From positions 62,001 through 126,000 of the forward strand of contig NZ_JHQS01000006.1 of NCBI RefSeq assembly GCF_014843845.1: 64,000 bases of DNA, given 5' to 3'. The position numbers and the translations under genes were made by a program. Shown here piece by piece: positions 8,085 through 17,142 of the stretch (positions are counted from its first letter, which is position 1; each line of letters opens with the position of its first letter). The notes under the pieces are model-generated. The model was not told the origin of the DNA and did not search any database. It was given only the letters and a program-made list of their open reading frames with translations. Origin of the DNA: Mesorhizobium amorphae. Lineage in GTDB: Bacteria > Pseudomonadota > Alphaproteobacteria > Rhizobiales > Rhizobiaceae.

Positions 8085-8711
8085 ATGGAAAATCAAGCAG
8101 CCATGGAAAACGAACCCTTGATCGACGAGCCGCTGAAACGCGCGCTTTCCGCGCTCTATCAGGCGCCGGATCGGCACTACCACAACCTCGCCCATATCGA
8201 GGCGATGCTGGCGCTGGCCAGGCACTGTCGCGCCTCGCTACACGACCCTGGGGCCGTCGAAGCAGCGATCTGGTTCCACGACGCAATCTATGACAGCCGG
8301 ACCAAGGACAACGAGGCCAGGAGTGCAGTGCTTGCCGAGGAAAAACTCGCTGGCCGCACCGATCCGGAACGTCTTGGCCGTGTCGCCACGATGATCGTCG
8401 CCACCGCCACGCACGAACTGCCCAGCCTTCAAAGGCTTGGCGACGAGCACTTCATCCGCGACGCGGCGCTGTTCCTCGACATGGACCTTTCGATCCTCGG
8501 TGCCGCACCGGAGGCGTTCGACGCCTATGAACAGGCGGTCCGTCGCGAATATGGCTGGGTCGAGGAACCGATGTGGCGGGCCGGTCGCAGCGCGGTGCTG
8601 AAGAATTTCCTCGCCCGCCCGCATATCTATCACACCGAGGAATTCCGGCAGCGGTTCGAACCGCAAGCCCGGCGCAACATGGCGCGATCGATCGCAGCGC
8701 TCGAACCCTAA
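8085..8711 (+). CDS. HD-type predicted metal-dependent phosphohydrolase
   Basis: The 208-residue soluble protein has the motif YHNLAHI (about 32-38) and WFHDAIYD (about 63-70), followed by a DMDLSILG segment near 130. This is the HD-like metal site of a small family often mislabelled as NMDA receptor subunit. The natural substrate is unknown. The ATG at 8085 has a repeat of nearly the same start (MENQAAMENEP), so 8103 is an equally possible initiator. Its last four bases overlap the convergent GNAT gene. Confidence 0.82.
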   Translation: MENQAAMENEPLIDEPLKRALSALYQAPDRHYHNLAHIEAMLALARHCRASLHDPGAVEAAIWFHDAIYDSRTKDNEARSAVLAEEKLAGRTDPERLGRVATMIVATATHELPSLQRLGDEHFIRDAALFLDMDLSILGAAPEAFDAYEQAVRREYGWVEEPMWRAGRSAVLKNFLARPHIYHTEEFRQRFEPQARRNMARSIAALEP

Positions 8712-9208
8712 TCCGGAAACGTCTCCATGCGTTGCGCATAGGGTTTGAAGCCGGCGCGCCTGTACATCTCTTGCGCTCCGGGATGGTCGAAGGTGTCGGT
8801 GTGCAGCCAGAGCCTTCTGGGCCGATGCGACCAGGCGGCGCGAAGCGATCGGTCGAGCAGGAACGGACCGAGCTTGCGGCCCTGAAATCTGGGGATGAGC
8901 CCGAAATGGGTCAGCTCGACGTCCGCCTGGCCGACGCCGTTGAATTCGCACAGACCGGCGGCCTCGCCATCCACACGCAGGACATGGATATGCGTCGATG
9001 CAAGCGCGAGCAGCCGCTCGAGCTCGCCTGAACCCATGCGCAGCCGCTGGTCCCACTGCACAGGCTCGCCGACGGCGCGGTAGAGGCTGACAAAGCCGGC
9101 GATATCGAGCGTTTCGTGCGCGACCATCGCACCCGCCGCGGGAGCCGCAAAGGCGTCGCCGGACGGCGGCGCGATCATCTCCATGTAGGTGACGAGAAGG
9201 TCGACCAT
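8708..9208 (-). CDS. GNAT family N-acetyltransferase
   Basis: A 166-residue acetyltransferase-like protein. The acetyl-CoA binding motif A is GLIPRFQGRKLGPFLLDRSL (about residues 103-122, R/Q-x-x-G-x-G/A form), followed by a LWLHTDTFDHPGAQEMYRRAGF block typical of GNAT motif B. The N-terminal half binds an unknown substrate. The stop codon overlaps that of the convergent HD gene by 4 bp. Confidence 0.86.
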   Translation of the reverse strand: MVDLLVTYMEMIAPPSGDAFAAPAAGAMVAHETLDIAGFVSLYRAVGEPVQWDQRLRMGSGELERLLALASTHIHVLRVDGEAAGLCEFNGVGQADVELTHFGLIPRFQGRKLGPFLLDRSLRAAWSHRPRRLWLHTDTFDHPGAQEMYRRAGFKPYAQRMETFPD

Positions 9209-9268
9209 GGCAATTCTGGTTCGAAGCTGAAGGGTACGGCGCCGGATGACATCGGGGCCGCCGCTGCT

Positions 9269-10036
9269 TCAAAGGGGGTTTTCGGCGTAAAACTCCAGCA
9301 CGCGCTGTTTGAAGCTCTTGTCGCCGACCGCCAGCATATGGTCGCGGCCCTCGATGTGAAAAGCCCTGGCGTTCGGCATCAGCGCCGCCAGTTCGTCCGG
9401 TGAACCGCCAATGTCGTCCTTCGTTCCAACGGCGACCAGGGTCGGCTGGGCAATGCGCGCCATGTCGCCCTCGCTGAGCAATTCGCGTGACGTGGCGATG
9501 CAGGCGGCCAGTGCCCGGCGGTCACTGCGCGTCTGGTCGGCGAAGGCGCGGAACGAGCGGCCACGCGGATGGGTCGTGGCATCGGGATCGTCCGCAAGCA
9601 ATGCTGCGGCGATCGGATCCCAGTCGCCGACGCCGTCGACCATGCCGATGCCGAGACCCCCGAACACCAGCGTCGCCACCTTGTCCGGGTCGGACAATGC
9701 CAAGAATGCAGAAATACGCGCGCCCATCGAATAGCCCATGACATGCACGCGCTCGATGCCGAGATGGTCGAGCAGCGCTGCCCCGTCCGAGGCCATTTTT
9801 GCGGGCGTATAATCGGCCTCGTTGTAGCTCTTCGACGACGAACCGTGGCCGCGATTGTCGAAAGCGATTGCGCGGTAGCCGGCATCGTTCAGCGTCTTGA
9901 ACCAGCCGGGCGACACCCAGTTGACATAATGGCTGGAGGCAAAGCCGTGGATCATCAGCACCGGATCGCCATCGCCCGACGCCGGCTGGCGATCGAGGAA
10001 CGCAAGATCGAGGCCGTCATGGGAAAGAAACTGCAT
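9269..10036 (-). CDS. Alpha/beta hydrolase
   Basis: A 255-residue alpha/beta hydrolase. The oxyanion loop is IHGFASS, the nucleophile elbow GYSMGAR (Ser near 95), the acid TKDD near 203 and the catalytic His in GRDHM (about 233). No signal peptide is present. The substrate cannot be deduced. The ATG at 10036 fits the usual family start; the frame is open further upstream but there reads through arginine-rich shadow sequence. It lies 16 bp downstream of the DUF192 gene, so the two are probably one transcript. Confidence 0.88.
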   Translation of the reverse strand: MQFLSHDGLDLAFLDRQPASGDGDPVLMIHGFASSHYVNWVSPGWFKTLNDAGYRAIAFDNRGHGSSSKSYNEADYTPAKMASDGAALLDHLGIERVHVMGYSMGARISAFLALSDPDKVATLVFGGLGIGMVDGVGDWDPIAAALLADDPDATTHPRGRSFRAFADQTRSDRRALAACIATSRELLSEGDMARIAQPTLVAVGTKDDIGGSPDELAALMPNARAFHIEGRDHMLAVGDKSFKQRVLEFYAENPL

Positions 10037-10052
10037 CGGCAATCCGAAATGC

Positions 10053-10616
10053 TCAGTTGGAATCGATGTTCGGCGCGTCGCCCTTGTCCGCCGGCGGCAT
10101 CGCGGACCCGGGTTCGGTGCCGATTGCCGGGTGGCGCAGCAGGTCGCCATACGCGATGCCGTCCTTGGCGGCGGTGCCCGCCTTGAGTTCGAGCACGAAG
10201 CGCACCGGCAGGCCGGACGAGATGACCGCCTCGGATTCCGGTTCGCCTCGCTTGATCGAGCGGACCTTGCCGTCCTGGCCGACAAAGATCAGGTCAAGCG
10301 GCATCGGTGTGTTCTTCATCCAGAAGGTCAGCGGCCCGGAGCTCTCGAACACGAACAGCATGCCGTGGTCGTCGGCCATCTCCTTGCGGAACATCAGGCC
10401 GGCCTCGCGCTCGTCGGACGTATCGGCGATTTCAATGGAAAAAGAGCGCTCGCCCGACTTCGTCACCGCGACCAGCGGCATCGGATCGACGGGCAGGATC
10501 ATTGCCTGGCCGTCCGCCGCAGTCGGCTGCTGCGAATAGAAATAGGCACTCGCTGCCGCGGCGAAAGCCAAGGCGGCGCACATCGCGCCCGCTGTCAGCC
10601 AGTTCCTGGGAGCCAT
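10053..10616 (-). CDS. DUF192 family exported protein
   Basis: The 187-residue protein has an N-terminal signal or anchor (WLTAGAMCAALAFAAAASAYFYS). It then carries the DUF192 core: TSDEREAGLMFRKEM, HGMLFVFESSGPLTFWMKNTPMPLDLIFV and a final V-LELKAGTA-K. DUF192 proteins are small beta-rich envelope proteins of unknown role. It lies upstream of the alpha/beta hydrolase in the same direction. Confidence 0.9.
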   Translation of the reverse strand: MAPRNWLTAGAMCAALAFAAAASAYFYSQQPTAADGQAMILPVDPMPLVAVTKSGERSFSIEIADTSDEREAGLMFRKEMADDHGMLFVFESSGPLTFWMKNTPMPLDLIFVGQDGKVRSIKRGEPESEAVISSGLPVRFVLELKAGTAAKDGIAYGDLLRHPAIGTEPGSAMPPADKGDAPNIDSN

Positions 10617-10798
10617 ACATTTTCCTCGGCCGGAATTCGTCCCGGGCCATAATCCAGAACTTCGGTTCGGAAAAGGTGATGGTCAAGTAAAAGATAGACC
10701 CCATCCCGCTTCAACCGGGATGGATCAGGCTCCAAGGTGTGTTGAGATTCAGGTCAGGCCGAGCAGCCATTTGCAGGCCGGCTGAATATCAACACTCC

Positions 10799-11395
10799 TC
10801 AGTGCGAGACCGGCAACGTGCCCACATCCGGGTGGATTTCGGCGGCCATAAGGCCCTTGTCGCCGCGGCCGAAGCGGACCAGAACGACCTGACCGGGCCT
10901 GAGCTCGGTGATGCCGTAGCGGCGCAACGTCTCCATATGGACGAAAATGTCCTCAGTACCTTCGCCGCGGGTCAGGAAGCCGAATCCCTTGGTGCGGTTG
11001 AACCACTTCACCAGCGCCCGTTCGAGGCCGCTTTCGGGCGTCACCGTGATGTGGGTGCGCTGCTCCTGCATCTCCGCAGGATGGACCGCCGTGCTGGCAT
11101 CCATGGACAGCACCCGGAAAGCCTGCAGGCCGCGCTCGCCCTGCTTGACGAGGCAGACGACGCGCGCGCCTTCCAGAGCGGTCTGGAACCCGTCCTTTCG
11201 AAGGCATGTCACATGGAGGAGGATGTCGCCGGATACACCATCATCCGGAAGAATGAACCCGTAGCCCTTGGCCACGTCAAACCACTTGATGGCACCGGCG
11301 ATTTCGACAAGATCGGCGGTGTCGCCGCCACTGTCTCGCGTCAAGGCGTCGTCAAGGCTTCCGTCCCGCCCCGTGAAAGAGGCCTTTTCCCCCAT
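10799..11395 (-). CDS. Double cold-shock domain protein
   Basis: The 198-residue protein has two cold-shock domains. Domain 1 (about residues 34-98) has [13 protein letters not shown] and DILLHVTCL. Domain 2 (about 128-192) has [13 protein letters not shown] and [12 protein letters not shown]1 and RNP2 aromatic residues are present in both, so single-stranded RNA/DNA binding is expected. The linker is long. The ATG at 11395 is used because GGGGGCG lies 6-7 nt upstream; an in-frame GTG/ATG further up at 11425 would add ten residues. Confidence 0.92.
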   Translation of the reverse strand: MGEKASFTGRDGSLDDALTRDSGGDTADLVEIAGAIKWFDVAKGYGFILPDDGVSGDILLHVTCLRKDGFQTALEGARVVCLVKQGERGLQAFRVLSMDASTAVHPAEMQEQRTHITVTPESGLERALVKWFNRTKGFGFLTRGEGTEDIFVHMETLRRYGITELRPGQVVLVRFGRGDKGLMAAEIHPDVGTLPVSH

Positions 11396-11610
11396 AAGAA
11401 CGCCCCCTTTTTTCAAGAACACCACAACTGATTCTTGACATCAGATTAACACCGGGGATTCCGGTCTGTGCAAGGCCTGACGTGCCTTTTTTCACGGTTC
11501 AATACAGGAAAACCGGATTTGTCGTTTGCCGGCGCGTCCGGATGCGGCAATTGCCCTTTGGCCGGGCGGCCCCTATGTTGCGCCGCACCCCAACATATCG
11601 AGGAAATCAC

Positions 11611-12051
11611 ATGCGCTATCTGCACACCATGGTTCGCGTCGCCGACGTCGATGCATCGCTCGATTTCTACTGCAACAAGCTCGGCATGAAGGAAGTGCGC
11701 CGCCACGAAAATGAGCAGGGGCGTTTCACGCTGATCTTCCTTGCCGCGTCCGAGGACGAGCAGAGCGGCATTGCCGACAAGGCGCCGCTGATCGAACTGA
11801 CCTACAATTGGGATCCGGAGGAATACAAGGGCGGCCGCAATTTCGGCCACCTCGCCTATGAGGTCGACGACATCTATGCCACCTGCCAGCATCTGATGGA
11901 CAATGGCGTCGTCATCAACCGGCCGCCGCGCGACGGCAACATGGCCTTCGTCAAGTCGCCGGACGGCATCTCGTTCGAGCTGCTGCAGAAGGGCCCGGCC
12001 AAGCCCAAGGCCGAGCCCTGGGCTTCGATGCCGAACACCGGAAGCTGGTAG
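11611..12051 (+). CDS. gloA: Lactoylglutathione lyase (glyoxalase I)
   Basis: A 146-residue vicinal-oxygen-chelate protein converting the methylglyoxal-glutathione hemithioacetal to lactoylglutathione. Seen are the [22 protein letters not shown] start, [29 protein letters not shown], and [12 protein letters not shown]. Metal ligands His5, Glu61, His79 and Glu128 sit in the expected blocks. GAGGA precedes the ATG by 6 nt. Confidence 0.95.
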   Translation: MRYLHTMVRVADVDASLDFYCNKLGMKEVRRHENEQGRFTLIFLAASEDEQSGIADKAPLIELTYNWDPEEYKGGRNFGHLAYEVDDIYATCQHLMDNGVVINRPPRDGNMAFVKSPDGISFELLQKGPAKPKAEPWASMPNTGSW

Positions 12052-12209
12052 CCGATCACATTATCTTGAGCGGGTACCGCCGGACGGAGACGCCCGGCGG
12101 CCTTTGCGGTTTCGCATAACGGCACCTATGTACCCGGCTGTCGCGCCAGCTTAGCAAGGCTGGCACCCTGTCAAGCCATGGGCGCCTGCCCTCCCCGGAG
12201 AACTCATAC

Positions 12210-12503
12210 ATGCCGACCAGCCGCGCCGACGTCGCCACCGAACATGCCAGCCGTTACCTGCAGCAGCTTTGCAAGCATTGGGCGCACAAATTCCCAGTCG
12301 AGTTCGACCCGACCCACGGCACCATCGACCTCTCCATGGGCCGCACCGTCATGGACGCCGATGCAACCGCCCTCCACATCGCGGTGACATCGGATGAGAC
12401 CGGTTCGCTCGAGCGCCTGGAAGCAGTCGTCGCCGACCACATCAAGCGCTTCGCCTTCCGTGAAGAACTGACTTTCGACTGGAAACAGGCTCCGGCGGCC
12501 TAG
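12210..12503 (+). CDS. DUF2218 family protein
   Basis: A 97-residue soluble protein (ATEHASRYLQQLCKHWAHKFPVEFD ... HIKRFAFREELTFDWK) that matches DUF2218, often found near iron- or siderophore-related genes but of unproven role. GGAG lies 7 nt before the ATG. The stop codon is 3 bp from the convergent DUF1697 stop. Confidence 0.88.
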   Translation: MPTSRADVATEHASRYLQQLCKHWAHKFPVEFDPTHGTIDLSMGRTVMDADATALHIAVTSDETGSLERLEAVVADHIKRFAFREELTFDWKQAPAA

Positions 12504-12506
12504 TGG

Positions 12507-13064
12507 TCAGCTGTCCGCCCCGCCGGCCATCTCCAGCAGCGCCAGCACCGAGCGCCAGTTGCGCGCGGTGCCGGGCACTTTGAGGGTGCGTGGGATCAGT
12601 CCGGCAAACACTGATTTGCCGAGCCCGTTCGGTGCATACAGGTAGAGCACGTCGCCCTTGATCTCGAAGCTTTCCGGACCGGTGCATTTGTCGGTAAGCC
12701 GTGCGATCTCCTCGGCGGTCGGCTCGCGCTCCAGCACATAGGCATGGAGCTTGGTCGGATCGCCGGCGACCTGCGGATAGGGGTTTTCCTTCACCAGCCG
12801 CTCGAACCAGCCGAGGTCGCGCACCATGATGCGCGAGTAGAAGCCCCATTTCTTCTCGAAGGCTGCTTCCAGCTGTTTGGTCAGGCTGGCCGCGTCGCCC
12901 TTCCTCGCCCGGAAGACGGCGTTGCCGCTCTGCACATAGGTGGCGACACCGGAAAAGCCGAGTTCCTCGAAGAAGGCTCGCAACTCCGCCATCTTGACGA
13001 TGCGGTTGCCGCCGACATTGATGCCGGAAAACAGCGCGACGAAAACCGTCCCTTTTTCGCTCAT
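12507..13064 (-). CDS. DUF1697 family protein
   Basis: The 185-residue protein begins VFVALFSGINVGGNRIVKMAELRAFFEELGF and continues YVQSGNAVF, the signature of DUF1697, a family with no established function. The start at 13064 matches the family; upstream in-frame sequence runs into the ilvA end. It lies 10 bp downstream of ilvA on the same strand and is probably co-transcribed. Confidence 0.9.
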   Translation of the reverse strand: MSEKGTVFVALFSGINVGGNRIVKMAELRAFFEELGFSGVATYVQSGNAVFRARKGDAASLTKQLEAAFEKKWGFYSRIMVRDLGWFERLVKENPYPQVAGDPTKLHAYVLEREPTAEEIARLTDKCTGPESFEIKGDVLYLYAPNGLGKSVFAGLIPRTLKVPGTARNWRSVLALLEMAGGADS

Positions 13065-13074
13065 TCTGGCTCGC

Positions 13075-14331
13075 TCATATGATGAACCCGGCAAGCGTCT
13101 CGTTGTCGGTGATGTCTTGATACTGGACATCCTCGGTGTCGAAATTGGCCTTGAGCAAATCGAAATTGCGCCGGTCCTTGGTTTCGATGCCGATCAGCAC
13201 CGAACCGAAATTGCGCGCCGATTTCTTCAGATATTCGAAGCGGGCGATGTCGTCGTCAGGCCCAAGCATTTCGAGGAAGTCGCGCAACGCGCCGGGCCGC
13301 TGCGGGAAGCGGATGATGAAGTATTTCTTCAGCCCCTCGAAGCGCAGCGCCCGCTCTTTGACGTCGGGCAGCCGCTCGAAATCGAAATTGCCGCCCGAAA
13401 CCACCGCGACGATGGTCTTGCCCCTGATCTCCTTCCGCGAAAAATCCTTCAGCGCATCGATCGCCAGCGCGCCGGCCGGCTCCAGCACCACGCCTTCGAC
13501 GTTGAGCATCTCGATCATGGTCGCGCAGAGCCGGTTTTCCGGGATCAGCCGCACGGCATCGGCGGCAAACTCCTTGAGGTGGCGCAGCGGTTCGCGGCCG
13601 ATCTCGGCGACCGCGGCACCGTCGACGAAATTGTCGACCTTGGCGAGCTTGATCCGCTTTCCGGTGGACAGGCTTTCGCTCAGGCTCGGCGCTCCGGCCG
13701 GCTCGCAGAACACGAAGCGCGTGTCGCGGTTCTGGTCGGCGAAGTAATGCGTGACGCCAGCGGCCAGGCCGCCGCCGCCGACCGGCAGCATGATGACGTC
13801 GGGCATGCGCGCGCCAGGCATCTGGTCGGCGATCTCATAGGCGACGGTCGCTTGCCCCTCGATGATATCCTTGTGATCGAAAGGCGGCACCATATGCGCG
13901 CCCGCACTTTCGGTGAATTCGAAGGCGGCGCGGTAGCAATCGTCAAAGAAGTCGCCGACCAGCCTGATCTCGACGAAGTCGCCGCCGAACAGACGCGTCT
14001 TGTCGATCTTCTGCTGCGGTGTCGTCACCGGCATGAACACGACACCCTTCTTGCCGAAATGGCGGCAGACGAAGGCAAAGCCCTGCGCATGATTGCCAGC
14101 CGAGGCGCAGACGAAAAGCTCGGCATCGTTGCCGGCGGCGAGAGCCTTGCGGAAAAAGGTGAAGGCGCCGCGGATCTTGTAGGAGCGCACCGGGGTCAGG
14201 TCCTCGCGCTTCAGCAGCACCCGCGCCCCGGTCTTCTTTGACAGATAGTCGTTTTCCTGCAGCGGCGTTTCCGGAAAGATCTGGCGGATCGCAGTGGCGG
14301 CGGCGGCGACGCGGGAGGAGAAACTGTTCAT
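13075..14331 (-). CDS. ilvA: Threonine ammonia-lyase, short biosynthetic form
   Basis: This 418-residue PLP enzyme deaminates threonine to 2-oxobutanoate for isoleucine synthesis. The PLP lysine is in SYKIRGA (about residue 50), a glycine-rich phosphate loop is in PVGGGGLAAG (about 180), and a single ACT-like regulatory segment follows residue 325 (IRFPQRPGALRDFLEML). The length matches the shorter IlvA1 type, as in Bacillus, rather than the two-ACT E. coli enzyme. The start at 14331 (MNSFSSRV) is chosen over a longer frame because it begins the domain directly. Confidence 0.93.
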   Translation of the reverse strand: MNSFSSRVAAAATAIRQIFPETPLQENDYLSKKTGARVLLKREDLTPVRSYKIRGAFTFFRKALAAGNDAELFVCASAGNHAQGFAFVCRHFGKKGVVFMPVTTPQQKIDKTRLFGGDFVEIRLVGDFFDDCYRAAFEFTESAGAHMVPPFDHKDIIEGQATVAYEIADQMPGARMPDVIMLPVGGGGLAAGVTHYFADQNRDTRFVFCEPAGAPSLSESLSTGKRIKLAKVDNFVDGAAVAEIGREPLRHLKEFAADAVRLIPENRLCATMIEMLNVEGVVLEPAGALAIDALKDFSRKEIRGKTIVAVVSGGNFDFERLPDVKERALRFEGLKKYFIIRFPQRPGALRDFLEMLGPDDDIARFEYLKKSARNFGSVLIGIETKDRRNFDLLKANFDTEDVQYQDITDNETLAGFII

Positions 14332-14453
14332 GGCGCCGTCACCTCTGGATCGAATGGTTCGAACGCGAAGCCTATTGCACAAATCGCTGTTTGCGGCCAC
14401 CGATGCCGTGCGGCCGCCTTAACGCGCCCAGCAGAAATCCATTGGAGCCATCC

Positions 14454-15857
14454 ATGTCCGTTTCGGCCGTCGCTTTAAAGACCATGTCATTGCCGGAATT
14501 CGGCGAGCCGACGGTGATGCCGCTCGTCCCACGAACCACCTACGAGGCGCGCATCGAAGCACTGGCGGCGCGCGGCTCAAGGGCAGGCTTCGATGCCTTC
14601 GTCGTCTATGGCGACCGCGAACATGCCGCCAATGTCGCCTATCTCTCAGGCTACGATCCCCGTTTCGAGGAGACGCTGCTGGTCATCCTTCCCGGCAGAG
14701 CGCCGAAGCTGCTGGTCGGCAATGAGGGCTGGGGCTACGCCGAGATCTGCGACGGGCCCTATGAACGCGTCCTTTACCAGACCTTCTCGCTGCCGGCGCA
14801 GCCGCGCGACCGCTCCGACGCGCTGCCCGACATCCTTGCCGGTTGCGGCCTGAAAGCCGGCCAGCGCATCGGCGCCATCGGCTGGAAACCATTCGGCGCC
14901 AGCGATGCCGGCTTCGGCGAGACGGCGCTCGACCTGCCCTCCTTCATCGCCGACACGCTGCGCGCGCTTGCCGGCGACAAAGGTGCGGTGTTGAACGCGG
15001 CGGATCTGCTGATGAACCCGGCGGACGGCCTGCGGGCGATCAACGAGGCCGACCAGCTGGCCGCCTTCGAATTCGCCGCGACCTTTTCCTCGCAAGGCCT
15101 GCGCAACGTCCTCAGGGGCATCGAACCCGGCATGAGCGAATTGCAGGCGACGCGGCTGATGGGCATCAACGGCCTGCCCCTGTGCTGCCATCCGATGCTG
15201 TCAGCCGGCAAGCGGGCGCCCTATGGCCTGCCGAGCCCCCGCCTCGACGTCATCAAGCGCGGTGACCCGATCACCATGGCCTATGGCATCCAGGGCTCGC
15301 TCAATGCCCGTGCCGGCTTTCTGGCCGAAAGCGCGGCCGATCTGCCGCCAGCCATCCGCGACTATGTCGAAAAACTGGTCGCGCCGTATTTTTCCGCCGT
15401 CGTCGACTGGTACGAGACGGTCGGCATCGGCGTTCCCGGCGGCGCTTTGTGGAAGGCGGTGCATGACCGCATCGGCGATCCGTTCTTCGGTGTCTCGCTC
15501 AATCCGGGCCATCTCGTCCATATCGACGAATGGATGCATTCGCCGGTGTTTTCCGGTTCGCAGGTCAAGCTGCAATCGGGCATGGCGCTGCAGGTCGACA
15601 TCATCCCGGCGACCGGGACAGACTATTTCACCACCAACATCGAGGACGGCATCGCGCTTGCCGACGAGGCACTGCGCGAGGAGATCGCCGCGCGCTACCC
15701 GGAAGCCTGGCGTCGCATCGAGGCGCGCCGCGCCTTCATGGTGGATGTGCTCGGCATCCGGTTGAAGCCCGAGGTCCTGCCCTTCTCCAACATTCCGGCC
15801 TTCCTGCCGCCTTATTGGCTTTCGCGCAACACTGCGATGGCCGTCGCCCGGCGCTGA
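14454..15857 (+). CDS. M24-type creatinase/aminopeptidase-fold protein, metal site probably lost
   Basis: The 467-residue protein has the two-part layout of creatinase/prolidase proteins: an N-terminal domain to about residue 180 and a pita-bread C-terminal domain. The expected metal ligands are altered. The first block reads MAYGIQGSLNARAGFLAE rather than a DxG..x..SD pattern, and the later block is GHLVHIDEWMHSPV with QVDIIPATG where glutamates are expected. It may be a non-metallo relative like creatinase or a pseudoenzyme (inference). The ATG at 14454 is preferred because upstream frame sequence overlaps ilvA. Confidence 0.75.
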   Translation: MSVSAVALKTMSLPEFGEPTVMPLVPRTTYEARIEALAARGSRAGFDAFVVYGDREHAANVAYLSGYDPRFEETLLVILPGRAPKLLVGNEGWGYAEICDGPYERVLYQTFSLPAQPRDRSDALPDILAGCGLKAGQRIGAIGWKPFGASDAGFGETALDLPSFIADTLRALAGDKGAVLNAADLLMNPADGLRAINEADQLAAFEFAATFSSQGLRNVLRGIEPGMSELQATRLMGINGLPLCCHPMLSAGKRAPYGLPSPRLDVIKRGDPITMAYGIQGSLNARAGFLAESAADLPPAIRDYVEKLVAPYFSAVVDWYETVGIGVPGGALWKAVHDRIGDPFFGVSLNPGHLVHIDEWMHSPVFSGSQVKLQSGMALQVDIIPATGTDYFTTNIEDGIALADEALREEIAARYPEAWRRIEARRAFMVDVLGIRLKPEVLPFSNIPAFLPPYWLSRNTAMAVARR

Positions 15858-15932
15858 CAACATTTCGGCTGGACACGACTTACTTCTGCCGCACTTCGCC
15901 TGTCCGGGAGGTGTCGCGGAGGTTGGGCCGGA

Positions 15933-17021
15933 GTGGAATTTCAAAAAGTGCGTTTGAAGACGATTTGCATCCTTGCCCTTGCCTTGCTGATTGCTGGCTG
16001 TGGCGGCCGCAAGACCGAGGAAATTCTCGGCAGCGCCGTCGTGTCCACGCCGGTGACGGAAATCGCCGGCAACCACTCGATCTTCATCGCCACCACCCGC
16101 AAGAAATCCGACGACCCCAACAAGGTGTTCGACGGCGAGCGCTCGGCGACGCTGAACTATGCCCGCGTCAACGTCACCGTTCCGGGAATCCACGAGACCG
16201 GCCAGATAGAGCGGCGCTCACGCGGCAAGTCTAACGACCCGGCCAAGTATTTCATGGCTTCCGAGGTTGTCGGCTACGACACCCAGCCGAAATTCTCCAG
16301 CGCGCTGAGCGCCGACATCGCCGCGCGCGGCGGCCGCGTCATGGTCTTCGTCCATGGCTACAACACCGGCTTCGACGACGCCGTCTACCGGCTGACCCAG
16401 ATCGTCCACGATTCCGGCTATCCGGGCACGCCGGTGCTGTTTTCCTGGGCGTCGGGTGCCAAGACCACCGACTACGTCTATGACAAGGAAAGTGCCAGTG
16501 CGGCCCGCGACCAGCTGGAAGTGACGCTGCGGATGCTGGCGCAGACCGGCGCCCGGCGCATCGATATCGTCGCGCATTCGCTCGGAACCTGGGTCACCAT
16601 GGAGACATTGCGGCAACTCGCCATCACCGGCGATCGCGATCTCGGCGGCAAGTTGGGTGATGTCGTGCTGGCCTCGCCCGATATCGACGTCGATGTGTTC
16701 AAGAGCCAGATGCGCCGCTACGGCAAGCCGGACAAGCCGTTCATCCTGCTGCTCTCCGACGACGACCGGGCGCTGAGGTTGTCCGGCCTGATCGCCGGCG
16801 CGCGGCCGCGCGTCGGCGACTACAAGGACGCTGCCGATCTCGCCACCTACGGCGTGACGGTCGTCGATCTCTCCAGCGTCAAGGGATCGGACAGGTTCAA
16901 CCACACCAAATTCGCCGACAATCCCGAACTGGTGAAGATGATCGGGCAGCGGCTGCGCGCCGATGACGGCTTCGCCAGCGACCAGGAAGTGACCGACCGC
17001 ATCAACCTGCTCGGGCAATGA
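15933..17021 (+). CDS. Lipoprotein alpha/beta hydrolase, DUF900 family (copy 1)
   Basis: A 362-residue protein with a lipoprotein signal (lipobox LIAGC near 20-24), then a DUF900 alpha/beta hydrolase domain. FVHGYNTGFDDAVYRLTQI holds the oxyanion loop, and DIVAHSLGTW the nucleophile Ser. The acid and His lie towards ASPDIDVDVF and DRFNHTKF. GTG at 15933 is the likely start with GGAGG 10 nt upstream. GTG 15948 is an alternative. The next gene is a close tandem paralogue, so this is one of two copies anchored at the inner or outer membrane. The substrate is unknown. Confidence 0.85.
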   Translation: MEFQKVRLKTICILALALLIAGCGGRKTEEILGSAVVSTPVTEIAGNHSIFIATTRKKSDDPNKVFDGERSATLNYARVNVTVPGIHETGQIERRSRGKSNDPAKYFMASEVVGYDTQPKFSSALSADIAARGGRVMVFVHGYNTGFDDAVYRLTQIVHDSGYPGTPVLFSWASGAKTTDYVYDKESASAARDQLEVTLRMLAQTGARRIDIVAHSLGTWVTMETLRQLAITGDRDLGGKLGDVVLASPDIDVDVFKSQMRRYGKPDKPFILLLSDDDRALRLSGLIAGARPRVGDYKDAADLATYGVTVVDLSSVKGSDRFNHTKFADNPELVKMIGQRLRADDGFASDQEVTDRINLLGQ

Positions 17022-17142
17022 AGGTGGCCACCTGCTCGGCTGCCGCCACATCGGACCACTTTGAACTGGACCGGGCAGCCTTGTGCCTTTATCGAATGGG
17101 CGCAGACGCCGTGAGCATGGCGTCACCAGCGGGAGCCTACGT

